From assembly GCA_014084085.1 (NCBI GenBank), contig NPFB01000108.1, positions 1 to 37,502 of the forward strand: a DNA stretch of 37,502 nucleotides, read 5' to 3'. Origin of the DNA: Hondaea fermentalgiana. Taxonomy: Eukaryota > Sar > Bigyra > Thraustochytrida > Thraustochytriidae. A program made the translations under genes and the position numbers. Below are positions 28,252-37,450 of the stretch, piece after piece (within the stretch, counting starts at the first letter, position 1; each line of letters starts with the position of its first letter). The notes beneath the pieces were generated by a model. It was not told where the DNA came from. It searched no databases and was given only the letters and a program-made list of their open reading frames with translations.

Positions 28252-30150
28252 ATGCCCAAGTCCACCGTGCAGTCCTCGCGCGTGAAATCAAGCGTGCTGT
28301 CCTCTACTGCCGGATCAACGACCGAATCGGGAGACATTCTAGGGAATCATGGCGCGAGCAAGAAACGCCAAGCGCTTGTCACCAAGATCAAGTCAGCAAT
28401 TCTTGGCTTCGGAAACGCCGGATTCATTATCACGACGTACATGTGTCTGCTTCGAGCGTTCGCATTCCAGGCAGGTTTCTTGGTGGAGAGCATGAGCACA
28501 TCGGTCCAAATTGCCTTTACTGATGACCACCTCATCAATACGACCATGCCCAATATCGCTCTCCACGTGTACCGAGACGGTGGCAGTGCAGGGGGACTTG
28601 CCTGGTTTCCGAGCAGCAGTGATGTGAACGTCATCGAGGTGGACTCTGGAATGAGTCACTTTGTTGGGGTGCGTACAAACGAAAGCATTACCTTTTTGGC
28701 GTCGCACGCCTGCGAAGGAAGCACTCTTGGCATCGAGGGTATTCTCGCCTTTGTTTGCAATCTTCTGCCCGATAATTCGACGCAAGACTGCAAAGAGGTA
28801 TGTCTCGGGCTCAGCGATCCTTATATTCATACGGCATCCGATTCGCCTTCGGAAACCTCGTTCGAGATCCAGGAATTCTACCGTACAAAGAACAGCGTGG
28901 GTTTCGGAACGACATATACGACCGAACATGTGACTGCGATCGAGCATATCGAGGGTGGCATCTACAATCTCGAGCTTGAGCTTCGCTCTGAACACAGGTC
29001 GAATGCACAAACAAAGTACTACGTTCCATGGCAAGATATTGTGACATGGTACTTGATGCTCAACATTTCCCTGAACGTCGCGGGGAGGCTCATGACATGC
29101 CCCGTCCTCTTGAATGGTGTAAAGATCCGTTCTTCTCGTGTTCTCGTCAAAGCTGATCTGGCTGGTGGTCTCTTCACATCTCCGGGACGCTCATTGTACA
29201 TGTTCTTGTTCACGGTCATTTGTGGATGCCAAAACTATCTCTTTTTGGACGCGGCACTCTATCCGCATTGGTTTGTATCACAATTTTGGGTCATTGCTGG
29301 CGTTGCCTCGACGGCAAGTGTTTCGCTCACGATGCTTCTTTCCAGAACCGACTATCGCCTCTTTGCCACAGGGAGCATGCTATTCGCTCTCGCCACTGTT
29401 GCTCGATTGCTTACCATGTCGACGAGTCAGCAGAATGCACAAAGCGAGATTCGTGGCCTCGGCCAGGTTCTCACAATGAATTGTGAAATTTGGGAAGAAG
29501 GCAGTTCGATGCCTCTCCAAGCGTTTGAATGCAACGTTGCCGACGGAATGGGCATGTCGGGATTGGAGATTTTCTACAAAGTCTTCTTTGAGCCTCTCGT
29601 GGTCCTTTTCTTCCTCATCGTAGCGCTCGAGTGTTTTGTCTTCATTTCGAGTACGATCAAAATGACACTGGTCAGATCGAAAAAGGTCAACCCAAGTGGC
29701 TCGCACATGAGCGGCTCCGGGACTTCTACATCATCAAAGAAGTACCGCGTCAGTGCAGGCTCCACGATCCCGGGCGTATCGGACTACGACAAGACTGTTT
29801 TGCTCGGAAATCTCGGCAAGAGTGTGTTCTGTAGGACGTGGGCGAACCCAATCTGGACCATTTTGGGCAAGTTCACTCATGCGAGCACCTTCATTGAAGA
29901 CGATCTGGTTCTGTACGGACCCCTTCTTCTCAAAATGAACTTTTTCCCAATTGTAGTCATCGCGGGACTTTTGGTCGGGAAGAAGAGGCTGGTTGAAATC
30001 ATCATTTACTTCAAGGCGTACGTTGGCGTCCTCAGCGCCGATTCCAAGCTTCAGTCGCGCAAGGAGAACGGCAAGCAGATTTCTGAATATGTTGCTGAGT
30101 ACGACTATGACAACATGCCCACACTCCTCAACGGTGCTCCCTTGCAGTGA
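28252..30150 (+). CDS. Polytopic membrane protein with an N-proximal luminal or extracellular loop, unknown family
   Basis: The 632-residue product is not recognised. A basic, Ser-rich N-terminus (1-47) precedes a first hydrophobic segment (~48-78). Residues ~80-258 form a hydrophilic loop with four Cys (154, 169, 180 and 184) and three N-x-S/T sequons (N96, N143 and N175), as expected of an oxidising, glycosylated compartment. Further hydrophobic segments follow at ~262-285, ~314-334, ~343-363, ~368-389 and ~446-468. Another (about 570-586) lies after a Ser/Gly/Lys-rich cytoplasmic-looking loop. The tail is hydrophilic and acidic. There is no cleavable signal peptide and no channel or transporter signature that I recognise. 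The ATG at 28252 is the first in the frame. The gene is head-to-head with the LRR-Roc-COR-TIR gene and convergent with the carnitine acyltransferase gene. A functional link to the ROCO gene is speculative. Confidence 0.8.
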   Translation: MPKSTVQSSRVKSSVLSSTAGSTTESGDILGNHGASKKRQALVTKIKSAILGFGNAGFIITTYMCLLRAFAFQAGFLVESMSTSVQIAFTDDHLINTTMPNIALHVYRDGGSAGGLAWFPSSSDVNVIEVDSGMSHFVGVRTNESITFLASHACEGSTLGIEGILAFVCNLLPDNSTQDCKEVCLGLSDPYIHTASDSPSETSFEIQEFYRTKNSVGFGTTYTTEHVTAIEHIEGGIYNLELELRSEHRSNAQTKYYVPWQDIVTWYLMLNISLNVAGRLMTCPVLLNGVKIRSSRVLVKADLAGGLFTSPGRSLYMFLFTVICGCQNYLFLDAALYPHWFVSQFWVIAGVASTASVSLTMLLSRTDYRLFATGSMLFALATVARLLTMSTSQQNAQSEIRGLGQVLTMNCEIWEEGSSMPLQAFECNVADGMGMSGLEIFYKVFFEPLVVLFFLIVALECFVFISSTIKMTLVRSKKVNPSGSHMSGSGTSTSSKKYRVSAGSTIPGVSDYDKTVLLGNLGKSVFCRTWANPIWTILGKFTHASTFIEDDLVLYGPLLLKMNFFPIVVIAGLLVGKKRLVEIIIYFKAYVGVLSADSKLQSRKENGKQISEYVAEYDYDNMPTLLNGAPLQ

Positions 30151-30473
30151 GTCCTTCACGCACTGTCACACGAGAACCTTATCCTTTCTACCTTGCAAAC
30201 AGACGGCACGCTAAATATTTTTTATTCTATGGGTTGTGGGGCCGCATCATGAAGCATATTAAAGCTCAAGGCGTGCGATTTCCCTTTCTGCTTGCGCGGT
30301 CGCAAACAAACTATCATGATCCACCGCGAGGAGCATCACTTTCCAGACCGTTCATGTCACACGAAGAGATTTACGTGACCTATTGCAAAGCGCGCAGGTC
30401 ATGTTAAGGGCGGAAACTTGGCCCCCCTTTCCCCCTCAACCTTTCAACGACTGCCCATACGAATCGTCCCGTA
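30151..30473. other. Convergent spacer between membrane-protein and carnitine acyltransferase genes
   Basis: These 323 bases hold the two 3' UTRs. An AT-rich stretch (AAATATTTTTTATTC near 30212) may help 3'-end formation of the plus-strand gene. No gene or repeat is seen. Confidence 0.35.
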
Positions 30474-32297
30474 TCACAATTTTGATGACGGGACGCCAGC
30501 CAGCGCAGCAATCTCACGAAGCGCTTGATCGACATCGAGAGCGAACTGACGCGAGTCCGTCTCTGAACTTGCATGCTTGGACTCAATACAAAGGACCACG
30601 TCCTCTTTGCCGGGGATGTAACAAACGCCATAGCCATTCGGCACGCCGCAGCCAAAGAGACCCCCAAATGGTCGCGTCACATAGGAATTGTTCGACGTCG
30701 AAAGCACAAAGCTGGTGGTCTGCGCAAAGACAGGGTGCTCAAAGAGAGCCGGGGAAGCGCCCTGGAGTCGCAGACCCAAAAGATGACGATCGATCCCGCG
30801 TCCCTGCTGGCCCTGCTGAATGTAAGCAATATGTGCGTCGCACGCCTTGCGCAGTAACTCTCCAGCCTCCGGCTTTCCACCGAGAGCAGCCTCAACGAAA
30901 GCCTCGCTCGCATTAGAGACCACTCTGCACGTCTCAGTGCGTCCCTTGAAATACTGAACCATGCCGATTGTTTCGTATGTGGGCGGAGGCAATGGAGATT
31001 GTGTCCGACGGCGCCATGCTAGTTGCATTGCCATCTGCACGGCCGCATCAGGGCTCAGGCGGGCTTCCTTCCACACACCGCGGCCGAGGCCTCGGCACTG
31101 ATAAACGTGAACGTCCGAGTCGGCAATGGCGATGTCAACCAGCCGCTCTGCCTTGCAAATGTCCGCTGCAAGAGCATCGTCCACGTGAAACTCCACGTGG
31201 TTGAATGAAAGCGCGTTGCCTTGGGAATGGTCGACTCCAGATTCTGCCTCTGCTTCGGCGTAGGGGAGAGCATCGTTGAAGAACATGCCCAGAGGGACCG
31301 GTGCGTCAGCCCAGCTGTGCTCCACATTAATGGAAGGGTTGCCGTCCTCTTTCACCTTGAGCTGGAACGATTTATCAAACCATGTCGTGCGGCCGTCTCC
31401 TACAAAGGTTGTCTTTGCGCAGTCGGAGTCTGTCTCGTCGATACCATCCTCGAGAGAGATGGCGAACACCGCTGATTCGACAACATGAAGAGCGCTGGCA
31501 TTAACTTCATCACTGGTCATGCGGTTACGGACGCGAGCCCAATCCTTGCGAGGCAGCGCCGTAAGCACAGACACGGGCTGGGGATCGGGTCCGCGGCTCG
31601 TAGCGTCCGCCTTGATTGTGGCAAAGGTTGCGCACAGATCGTCGAGGGCGACTACCTCGCGGCCCTGCAGAACGGGTACGGTGTACAGACGACGACCCGC
31701 GATGACGACCACGTGTTGAGACTCTTCCTCGGAATACTTGACTTGATGATCTTCCTCGATGCCAGGGATGCGCGTGAGGGAAAACATGCGAGTGTACTGG
31801 TCCATGCACTGGACCTTATCGCCACGGGCCGTCTTTGCCGGATAGCTTCCCTCAAGCAGGGCAACGTGATTGAGCAGCGCGCCGCGAGTGATGGCAGCCG
31901 CGGAAAATGCTTGGTCCCATTGTTTCCGAGCATCCCCAAAGAGGTACCCGGTCACATTGCTGTTGATGGGGAGCGCCACGTCCCACTTCATGTACGCATT
32001 GGAGGTCCAGAACCTGTCGAGCCAGTTTCGATCTTGCTCAGCAATGTCTTCGAGCTTGCGCTGCGCGGCCAGCATGCTCTCGTCGCTTTTGGCTGCATCC
32101 ACGAGCGCTTGCACCTCCTCGCGCTCCTTCTTCGTCTGCAAGAATGGCTCGGCGGTTGCCATGAACTTGTCGAGGGTTTCATCGAGCTTGCCAAGCGGGA
32201 GTGCCGGCAGGCCGCCTTGCTGCGAGTACGTCGTCATGGCGCGGAGCGAGCTCGCGGCGCCGCGCATGCGCGTCTGCGCCAGCTTTCGCGCGAGCAT
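30474..32297 (-). CDS. Carnitine O-acyltransferase, predicted mitochondrial and peroxisomal
   Basis: The 607-residue product belongs to the choline/carnitine acyltransferase family, which exchanges acyl groups between CoA and carnitine. The catalytic His is H327 in the motif VEHSWAD; the STS carnitine/CoA-site motif is S533-T534-S535; VPNGYGVCY (~552-560) is the conserved C-terminal strand motif. Length is close to human CRAT (626). The N-terminus MLARKLAQTRMRGAASSLRA is Arg-rich without acidic residues, typical of a mitochondrial presequence, whereas the last residues are SKL, a canonical PTS1 peroxisomal signal. Starting at Met11 or Met21 would remove part or all of the presequence. Near the STS motif, the position of CRAT Met564 is Gly (G545 or G546), as in carnitine octanoyl- and palmitoyltransferases, so acyl groups longer than acetyl may be accepted; this is inference from alignment by eye. 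The gene is convergent with the membrane-protein gene and in tandem with MPS1. Confidence 0.9.
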   Translation of the reverse strand: MLARKLAQTRMRGAASSLRAMTTYSQQGGLPALPLGKLDETLDKFMATAEPFLQTKKEREEVQALVDAAKSDESMLAAQRKLEDIAEQDRNWLDRFWTSNAYMKWDVALPINSNVTGYLFGDARKQWDQAFSAAAITRGALLNHVALLEGSYPAKTARGDKVQCMDQYTRMFSLTRIPGIEEDHQVKYSEEESQHVVVIAGRRLYTVPVLQGREVVALDDLCATFATIKADATSRGPDPQPVSVLTALPRKDWARVRNRMTSDEVNASALHVVESAVFAISLEDGIDETDSDCAKTTFVGDGRTTWFDKSFQLKVKEDGNPSINVEHSWADAPVPLGMFFNDALPYAEAEAESGVDHSQGNALSFNHVEFHVDDALAADICKAERLVDIAIADSDVHVYQCRGLGRGVWKEARLSPDAAVQMAMQLAWRRRTQSPLPPPTYETIGMVQYFKGRTETCRVVSNASEAFVEAALGGKPEAGELLRKACDAHIAYIQQGQQGRGIDRHLLGLRLQGASPALFEHPVFAQTTSFVLSTSNNSYVTRPFGGLFGCGVPNGYGVCYIPGKEDVVLCIESKHASSETDSRQFALDVDQALREIAALAGVPSSKL

Positions 32298-32883
32298 GCT
32301 TGGGCTTTTGTCTGGAGGCGGACTATATACCCACGTTGCCTGCGCGAGCGTAAGGGCGGCACGGCGCGCTCAAGATCGGACCACGGGTGGGCCCTAATGT
32401 CCGGCGTCCAGTGTGGCCCCAGTGACATACATGTTTGCTTGCACACACTTGTGGGAACGCAGGCCAAATAAAAAGTTAGGGCGTGAACGGTGGCAGAGCA
32501 AAAAGCAGAGTAAAGGCATGGCAAAGACCAAAGGAACAAGACAACCAGCTCAATCTAAATTGAAATTGAACACAAAGGTGTCCTCACCAGCCAGGGGAAG
32601 CCTTACATGGGGAGGCTCGTCACATATGTGTGCAAAGGAAGGGCTCGGACGAGGAACTTACATTAACAGGGCTCCTCGCATAGTCGGCAGACAACAAGAA
32701 GAGAAAGAGTCGTGGCGAACGCGAACCTTCAATGTTTTATGATGTACTGAGGCCAATCATGTGCGAATTTCAACACGTGTACCGGTGCGTGTGCGCGCGT
32801 CATGTCAATAACCTTTCGGAAAGTATCTTGGGGAAGAAGGCATGTCTTTTCTTTCTTTTTTTTGGTCGTCCTATTGCGTCGTG
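32298..32883. promoter_or_regulatory. Spacer between MPS1 3' end and carnitine acyltransferase 5' end
   Basis: These 586 bases lie between two minus-strand genes. The end near 32297 contains a TATATA element (32324-32329) on the minus strand. The part near 32884 should hold the MPS1 3' UTR, with a T-rich stretch (about 32845-32865). Nothing else is supported. Confidence 0.4.
32324..32329 (-). promoter_or_regulatory. Possible TATA box of the carnitine acyltransferase gene
   Basis: On the minus strand, GGGTATATAGTCC places TATATA with its 3' end 27 bases before the first ATG (32297). With the usual ~25-30-base TATA-to-start distance, transcription would begin close to that ATG, so some transcripts could lack it and start translation at Met11 or Met21. 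It could be a chance match. Confidence 0.35.
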
Positions 32884-35800
32884 TCATGGGCTTGCTGCGT
32901 CGAGATCGTCGGCGCCAAGAAAATCCCACGTCGTTCCAGATCGTACAATGGCCTCAATGGTGTTGTCCTGAGAGGCTAAAACCTCGCGTTTCGCTTCGAG
33001 CCCCTTACGCAAGATGGCTGCAAGGTCCCCGCCCGGCTTTTCCGGTGTTGAGCCTTTGGGCCGCATGAAGCGAGCCGAGCCCGACTCTGCTACTGGTTTG
33101 AGCGCGGCGCGCCCACTTGCGATGGAAGCCTGTAGACTCGTAGGCAACATCGCGTTTGATGGTGGTCTTGAGGACCGAGCAGGAGGTGGCGTCGCGTGCG
33201 ATTCTCGCATCGAGCTTCCCGACCGGGCTGCCGCAGCCGCAGCCGCTGCAGCTGCTGCGGATGCTGCGAATCCAGGGTTTCGGCGCCCGCTGCGATCCAT
33301 GGCCCCACCGACTCCACCGGCAGCAGCAGCGGCAGCAGTAGAAAGTCCTGTGTTTTCGTCAAGATCGGCCGTGGACTCTTCTTTGACCTGGGGCATGTTG
33401 GGCGGCGAGCGTGACTTGCGGGGGCCATGATGCAAGTCTGTCGCTCCGCTAGAATCAGCCGAGGGAGCTGCATCAGTAGAACCGACCGCGTCCGTCGCAG
33501 CCATATCCTGCATGATGCTTCCCACGAGGTTATCTACGATCTGATCAATGCGAGCTGGGTCTGAGGCCCGCACCTGTTCGATGCGAGCTGCGTTTTCGCA
33601 GACTTGATCCACAATGCGTTGCAGCTTTTGCCGCAAAATATCAGCCTTGCCACTGAGCGCACTTGTCTGCATGGTCACGGAACCTGCCAAATGCGCGCTT
33701 GGATTAAGAAAGGGATGCGCGAGGAGCCCGCGACGGCCCGGCTTATCGACAATCGGCGCACGCTTGGCCGGATCAAAGCGCAAGCACTGCTTGATGGAGT
33801 CCACCATGTCTGGATACGGATGCTCGAGTTCTGGAAATGGGATCTCGTAATTTGGATCGGAGATGCAGTGGATCTTCTGAATCAGCTTGTGATTGTGGAA
33901 TGGCGTGTACCCGTAAACCAAGAGGTAGAGGATGCAGCCCATGGACCAAATGTCGCTCGCGCGGCCTTGCTTGAGCTTCATCCCTGGCGCTCCGATCTTT
34001 GGCCGCGATCCAGGCGTGCTGTTAATGTCGATAATAGACTCTGGGCTCATGAAATTGATGGTTCCGACCTGCGTGTCGCGCATAATGTTGGTGGTATCGT
34101 TTGAAATAGCCTTGGCAATGCCGAAGTCAATCAATTTTAGCTTGCCCTTGACAAAGAGAAAGTTCGCTGGCTTCAAATCACCGTGCACGATGCGCTCCTC
34201 GTGGATTGCGTGGACAGCCTGCAGCATGTTCATCCACACGAGACGAATGAAGTTGACAGAAAGATTACCGACCATACCTGGCTCTTCGGCACGAGCTTCC
34301 TTGCGCTGTTGCTGCAACATTAGATTCAGGTCAACTTCGCCGTGCTCCATCACCACGTAGATGACCTTGCGCGCGTGGTCAATCTCTGAGTCAATGAGCG
34401 TAATGATATGCGGATTTCCACGCAAGCGCTCCAAGAGGGAAATCTCGTTCTTGAAGCTGCTCAGCGCAGACGGTTCGGCGCGCGTGAGCTTGATCCGCTT
34501 CAGTGCATAAATCTGCGGCTCGTCCTCGCCGATTGCAAGAACTTTGAAAACCTTGCTCGTACCACCGCGTCCAATGACCGCAAGGCGCAGGTACGGTTTG
34601 CCGTTCACCATAAAGAGGTTCTTGCTCGAGAACATGGAATCGTGAAAACCCTGCGCTTCCACTGGCAAGCTCTCACGTCGAAGGTTTGACGAATGTGCGG
34701 CCGCCCCTGCAGACAGAACCCCAGTCGTTGTCGCCGTAAGGTCCTTCATCATCCCGCTTTCGTAGCCTGAGTGGGTCCGCCGCAAGACAATCGTCGGCTT
34801 GTCGGACGAGCTCGACGACCTTGACGGTTTGGGCTTTGAAAGCGGGCCGCCATCTTCAGCAAGTGGCATCGTTTGCGTCGGTTCATCGTCACCATTGCCA
34901 GTCGTACTGCCGTCACCGCTCACGTCCGCATCTTGGTCTCTGTCCTCAGCAGACCCATGATCTCGTGTCGAAGACGGCAGACTCGGCTTCCAATTCTTAA
35001 TGTAGCTAAGGTCACCAATCCGTCCTGTGAGAGGAGCCCCACTGCTCTTTGCATTTTTGTCGTTAGACGCGGCAGTAGATCCTTTGACATCCTCGTGGGC
35101 TGTACCGAGTCCATTCGACGAGGGGGCTGTTGCTGCCTGTGAAGAGGCTGCAGACGCGTCCTCTTTGGGAGCATCGTCGCCGTCGTTGAGGACAACACGC
35201 TGAGCGCGTCCGATTTTTGTAAGCTTGGTCTGCGGTTTGCGCAGACCACCCCGCTTGGCCGTAGCGCTGCTCCGCAGACCCCCCGGCCGCAAGCTCGAAC
35301 CGCGTCCGAGCACAACCGTCGGTTCTGCAGTCATCCGCGATGAAGAATTCGCCGATGCTGACTTTGTCGCGCCGCCAGAAGCCAATGAGCTGGCCGATGG
35401 CACCGCGACGGCTACGTTGTCTCGAGGTCGAGAGGACGATTCTCCAGTTCGCAACTGGTTTGTCACGTCGCTCGCTTGAAAAGAGATGGTTTCGTCCGCG
35501 TCGGCGGCGGTTTGGTGCTTTGCGATCCATGCCTTGAGTAGTTCTGCTCGCTCGGCGGCGTCAATGACCTTGTTCTTAATTGCAAGGTCAATGACTTGCC
35601 GCGCGTTTTCAGCAGCTTGGCTTCGAATCTCGAAGCCTGCCCACTGTTCGTAGAACTCCTTGTAGAATCTGGCAATGCCAAGTGTAGCCATGCGCTCAAA
35701 GACGAGACGAGCGCACTTGCTTGTACTTGTTCGCTCAACAAACCTGGCAAGGCCTACCCAGGCGCGGAGTTTCAGGTATGCAGCTGCATCAAGATCTGCG

Positions 35801-36108
35801 GTGTCTTGTTCCATTTGTTTGAGCTGCGCCCGCGTGCTTGCCTCGGGGGCCATTTGAACCAGCTGCGCTGCGTCGAAGCGATACCATTCCTCAAAGGCGG
35901 CGTCGGGGCTGCCTTTCTGCAGAGCCGCGTCTACGAGGGCTTGCCGCGCCTTGGAAGCGGCCTGGATTTCGATTTGCCTTTCGTTTTCGAATTTGCTCGG
36001 GTCAAAGATGAGCTTGCGACGATCTGCGCTCCGTTTCGAACGCACGCTCGACGCGCCGCCGCTCTTGCCCCCCAGCGGGGCAAGGTTTTCCTTGTCGGGC
36101 ACAACCAT
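32884..36108 (-). CDS. MPS1: MPS1/TTK spindle-checkpoint dual-specificity protein kinase
   Basis: The 1074-residue product matches the MPS1/TTK family, which phosphorylates kinetochore proteins such as KNL1 to start the spindle assembly checkpoint. Residues ~40-205 form a helical region resembling the TPR/Bub1-like kinetochore-targeting module of TTK (FEEWYRF, LVFERMATLGIARFYKEFYEQWAGFE). A Ser/Ala-rich linker (~206-490) follows. The kinase domain spans ~505-800: Gly-rich loop GRGGTSKV starting at G513, IYALKRIKL with the catalytic Lys, HGDLKPANFL with D644, DFGIAKAI with D661, and DTTNIMRDTQVGTINFMSPESI, the MPS1-type activation loop. His-Gly-Asp in place of HRD fits the family, in which TTK has HSD. 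The C-terminal ~270 residues are low-complexity with two poly-Ala runs (~945 and ~970) and no further domain. The ATG at 36108 is the first in the frame. Confidence 0.94.
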   Translation of the reverse strand: MVVPDKENLAPLGGKSGGASSVRSKRSADRRKLIFDPSKFENERQIEIQAASKARQALVDAALQKGSPDAAFEEWYRFDAAQLVQMAPEASTRAQLKQMEQDTADLDAAAYLKLRAWVGLARFVERTSTSKCARLVFERMATLGIARFYKEFYEQWAGFEIRSQAAENARQVIDLAIKNKVIDAAERAELLKAWIAKHQTAADADETISFQASDVTNQLRTGESSSRPRDNVAVAVPSASSLASGGATKSASANSSSRMTAEPTVVLGRGSSLRPGGLRSSATAKRGGLRKPQTKLTKIGRAQRVVLNDGDDAPKEDASAASSQAATAPSSNGLGTAHEDVKGSTAASNDKNAKSSGAPLTGRIGDLSYIKNWKPSLPSSTRDHGSAEDRDQDADVSGDGSTTGNGDDEPTQTMPLAEDGGPLSKPKPSRSSSSSDKPTIVLRRTHSGYESGMMKDLTATTTGVLSAGAAAHSSNLRRESLPVEAQGFHDSMFSSKNLFMVNGKPYLRLAVIGRGGTSKVFKVLAIGEDEPQIYALKRIKLTRAEPSALSSFKNEISLLERLRGNPHIITLIDSEIDHARKVIYVVMEHGEVDLNLMLQQQRKEARAEEPGMVGNLSVNFIRLVWMNMLQAVHAIHEERIVHGDLKPANFLFVKGKLKLIDFGIAKAISNDTTNIMRDTQVGTINFMSPESIIDINSTPGSRPKIGAPGMKLKQGRASDIWSMGCILYLLVYGYTPFHNHKLIQKIHCISDPNYEIPFPELEHPYPDMVDSIKQCLRFDPAKRAPIVDKPGRRGLLAHPFLNPSAHLAGSVTMQTSALSGKADILRQKLQRIVDQVCENAARIEQVRASDPARIDQIVDNLVGSIMQDMAATDAVGSTDAAPSADSSGATDLHHGPRKSRSPPNMPQVKEESTADLDENTGLSTAAAAAAGGVGGAMDRSGRRNPGFAASAAAAAAAAAAARSGSSMRESHATPPPARSSRPPSNAMLPTSLQASIASGRAALKPVAESGSARFMRPKGSTPEKPGGDLAAILRKGLEAKREVLASQDNTIEAIVRSGTTWDFLGADDLDAASP

Positions 36109-36892
36109 GGAGGCCGAGCAAGCGAGAGCAAGCGAAAGAAAGCCCCAGACGTTGGTCGCCGGGCGCCTCGTTCGAGAGACCCTTCCTTGCTCGTCTCACG
36201 CGGCGCGACGCAGCGCGGGGATTGCGTCGCCTCGCGCAGCCCTCTCCACCCTCGGCGTCGCCCGGGCTTTCCTGTCCGTGCCAGGCCAGCGGGCCCTCGC
36301 TGCTCAGGTGGGTCTGCAAGTGCCGCCGCCGCCGTCTGTTGCGCGCTCTCGAGTCCGGAGATGGCGAAATGTGGAAAACCGCCGCGACCCACCTTTTCAA
36401 GTTGTTCGCCCTTAGTTGTCTTGTTCGACTTTTTCCTCGCTCGCGCGCACGCACTGGCAGGCACGCACTCACTGGCGCGCACGCGAACGGACCCGTGCCG
36501 CGCCCCGTCGACTGCAGCGAGGGCAGGCCCTGCGCGAGTTCTCTGGACCTGCTGCACAAGCGCCTTGTGCCGCGCCGCCGCGCGGAGGTCGCAAGGCGCA
36601 AGTTGGAGTTCTGCAACTTGCTCTGTTTTTTGCCGGTGGTGCTCGAGACCCTCTCGTTCTAACTTCCATCGCAAGAGACAGCAGGTAGGCCTAACAACGA
36701 TTACAAGCCAAGGGAGCGAGAGCATTCTGATGCCCGCGTGGACGTGATGAACACACGTCGCGGAAGTGGGAAGGGAAGAAGTAGGTCTAGGCCTCGGCCA
36801 GAAGATGTGAAACGAAGAGCCATTGCGTTCGTGTCGTCAGAACGTCGAGAGAAAGGTGACAATGATTAGAATGCAGCAGTGACAGGAATGAA
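36109..36892. promoter_or_regulatory. Spacer upstream of MPS1
   Basis: These 784 bases lie between two minus-strand genes. The GC-rich part next to MPS1 (36110-36620) probably holds its promoter and 5' UTR. GCAAGT at 36598-36603 and ACTTGC at 36616-36621 (as CCAACTTGC on the minus strand and CAACTTGC on the plus strand) form an inverted pair like the elements in other promoters here. The remainder, from ~36660, is the likely 3' UTR of the downstream-coordinate gene. No gene is supported. Confidence 0.4.
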
Positions 36893-37429
36893 TTATTTAT
36901 GGTTTGGGTGCTCACGCGGACGGGTAAAAGAACGCGCAAAAATCTCAAAGTCCTCGATCCCGAGCACAAGGTCCACAAACCAGAGATTAATGTCCTCTTC
37001 GAAGAGAGCGCAATACTTGCCGTCAAGACTGTCCCGACATTCTTGCATAAATTCACGTCGAGAGGCACCATGTTCGCCAAGGAAGACTTCGAGCATCTTT
37101 TCTGCAGCCCGGACAAACTCCTCGTGCGCCTCGGTCTGCTCCAGCGAATACTCTTGCGATGACACTGCTGCTGCAGCTGCAGATGATGATGCTGTTGATT
37201 CTGATGGCCATGCTTGCGCATGGGCAGCGCAAATATCATGTTGCAACGCATCGAGTTGCGGCGCTAACTCCTGGCTTGCGCGGTACAGCAGTGTCCACGA
37301 GGAGGAGGACGACCCTGTTGAAGAAGAATACGATGATGACGATAGCTTTGACGGCGGTGAAGAAGAGGCTTCTTTGCTCTCTTGCTCGTGCTGCCGCCAT
37401 TCGCCGTGAAGGTCGACTTTTGACTCCAT
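36893..37429 (-). CDS. Small protein with a BART-like (ARL2-binding) C-terminal half
   Basis: The 178-residue product has a Ser/Ala-rich, probably disordered N-terminal half (residues ~20-95). Residues ~98-170 (HEEFVRAAEKMLEVFLGEHG, then REFMQEC and VLGIEDFEIFARSF) resemble the second half of the BART domain found in ARL2BP and CFAP36: a helix with E-x2-L-x2-F/L, an F-x2-E-C turn, then D-F-x2-F. Such domains bind ARL2/ARL3 GTPases in ciliary and mitochondrial contexts. The first half of the domain is weak or missing (a helix around WTLLYRASQELAPQL may stand for it), so the assignment is tentative. The ATG at 37429 is 22 bases from a TTTCC microsatellite that continues to the window edge. The gene is intact within the window. 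Confidence 0.6.
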   Translation of the reverse strand: MESKVDLHGEWRQHEQESKEASSSPPSKLSSSSYSSSTGSSSSSWTLLYRASQELAPQLDALQHDICAAHAQAWPSESTASSSAAAAAVSSQEYSLEQTEAHEEFVRAAEKMLEVFLGEHGASRREFMQECRDSLDGKYCALFEEDINLWFVDLVLGIEDFEIFARSFTRPREHPNHK

Positions 37430-37450
37430 TTTCGCGGGCGTGAAACACGC

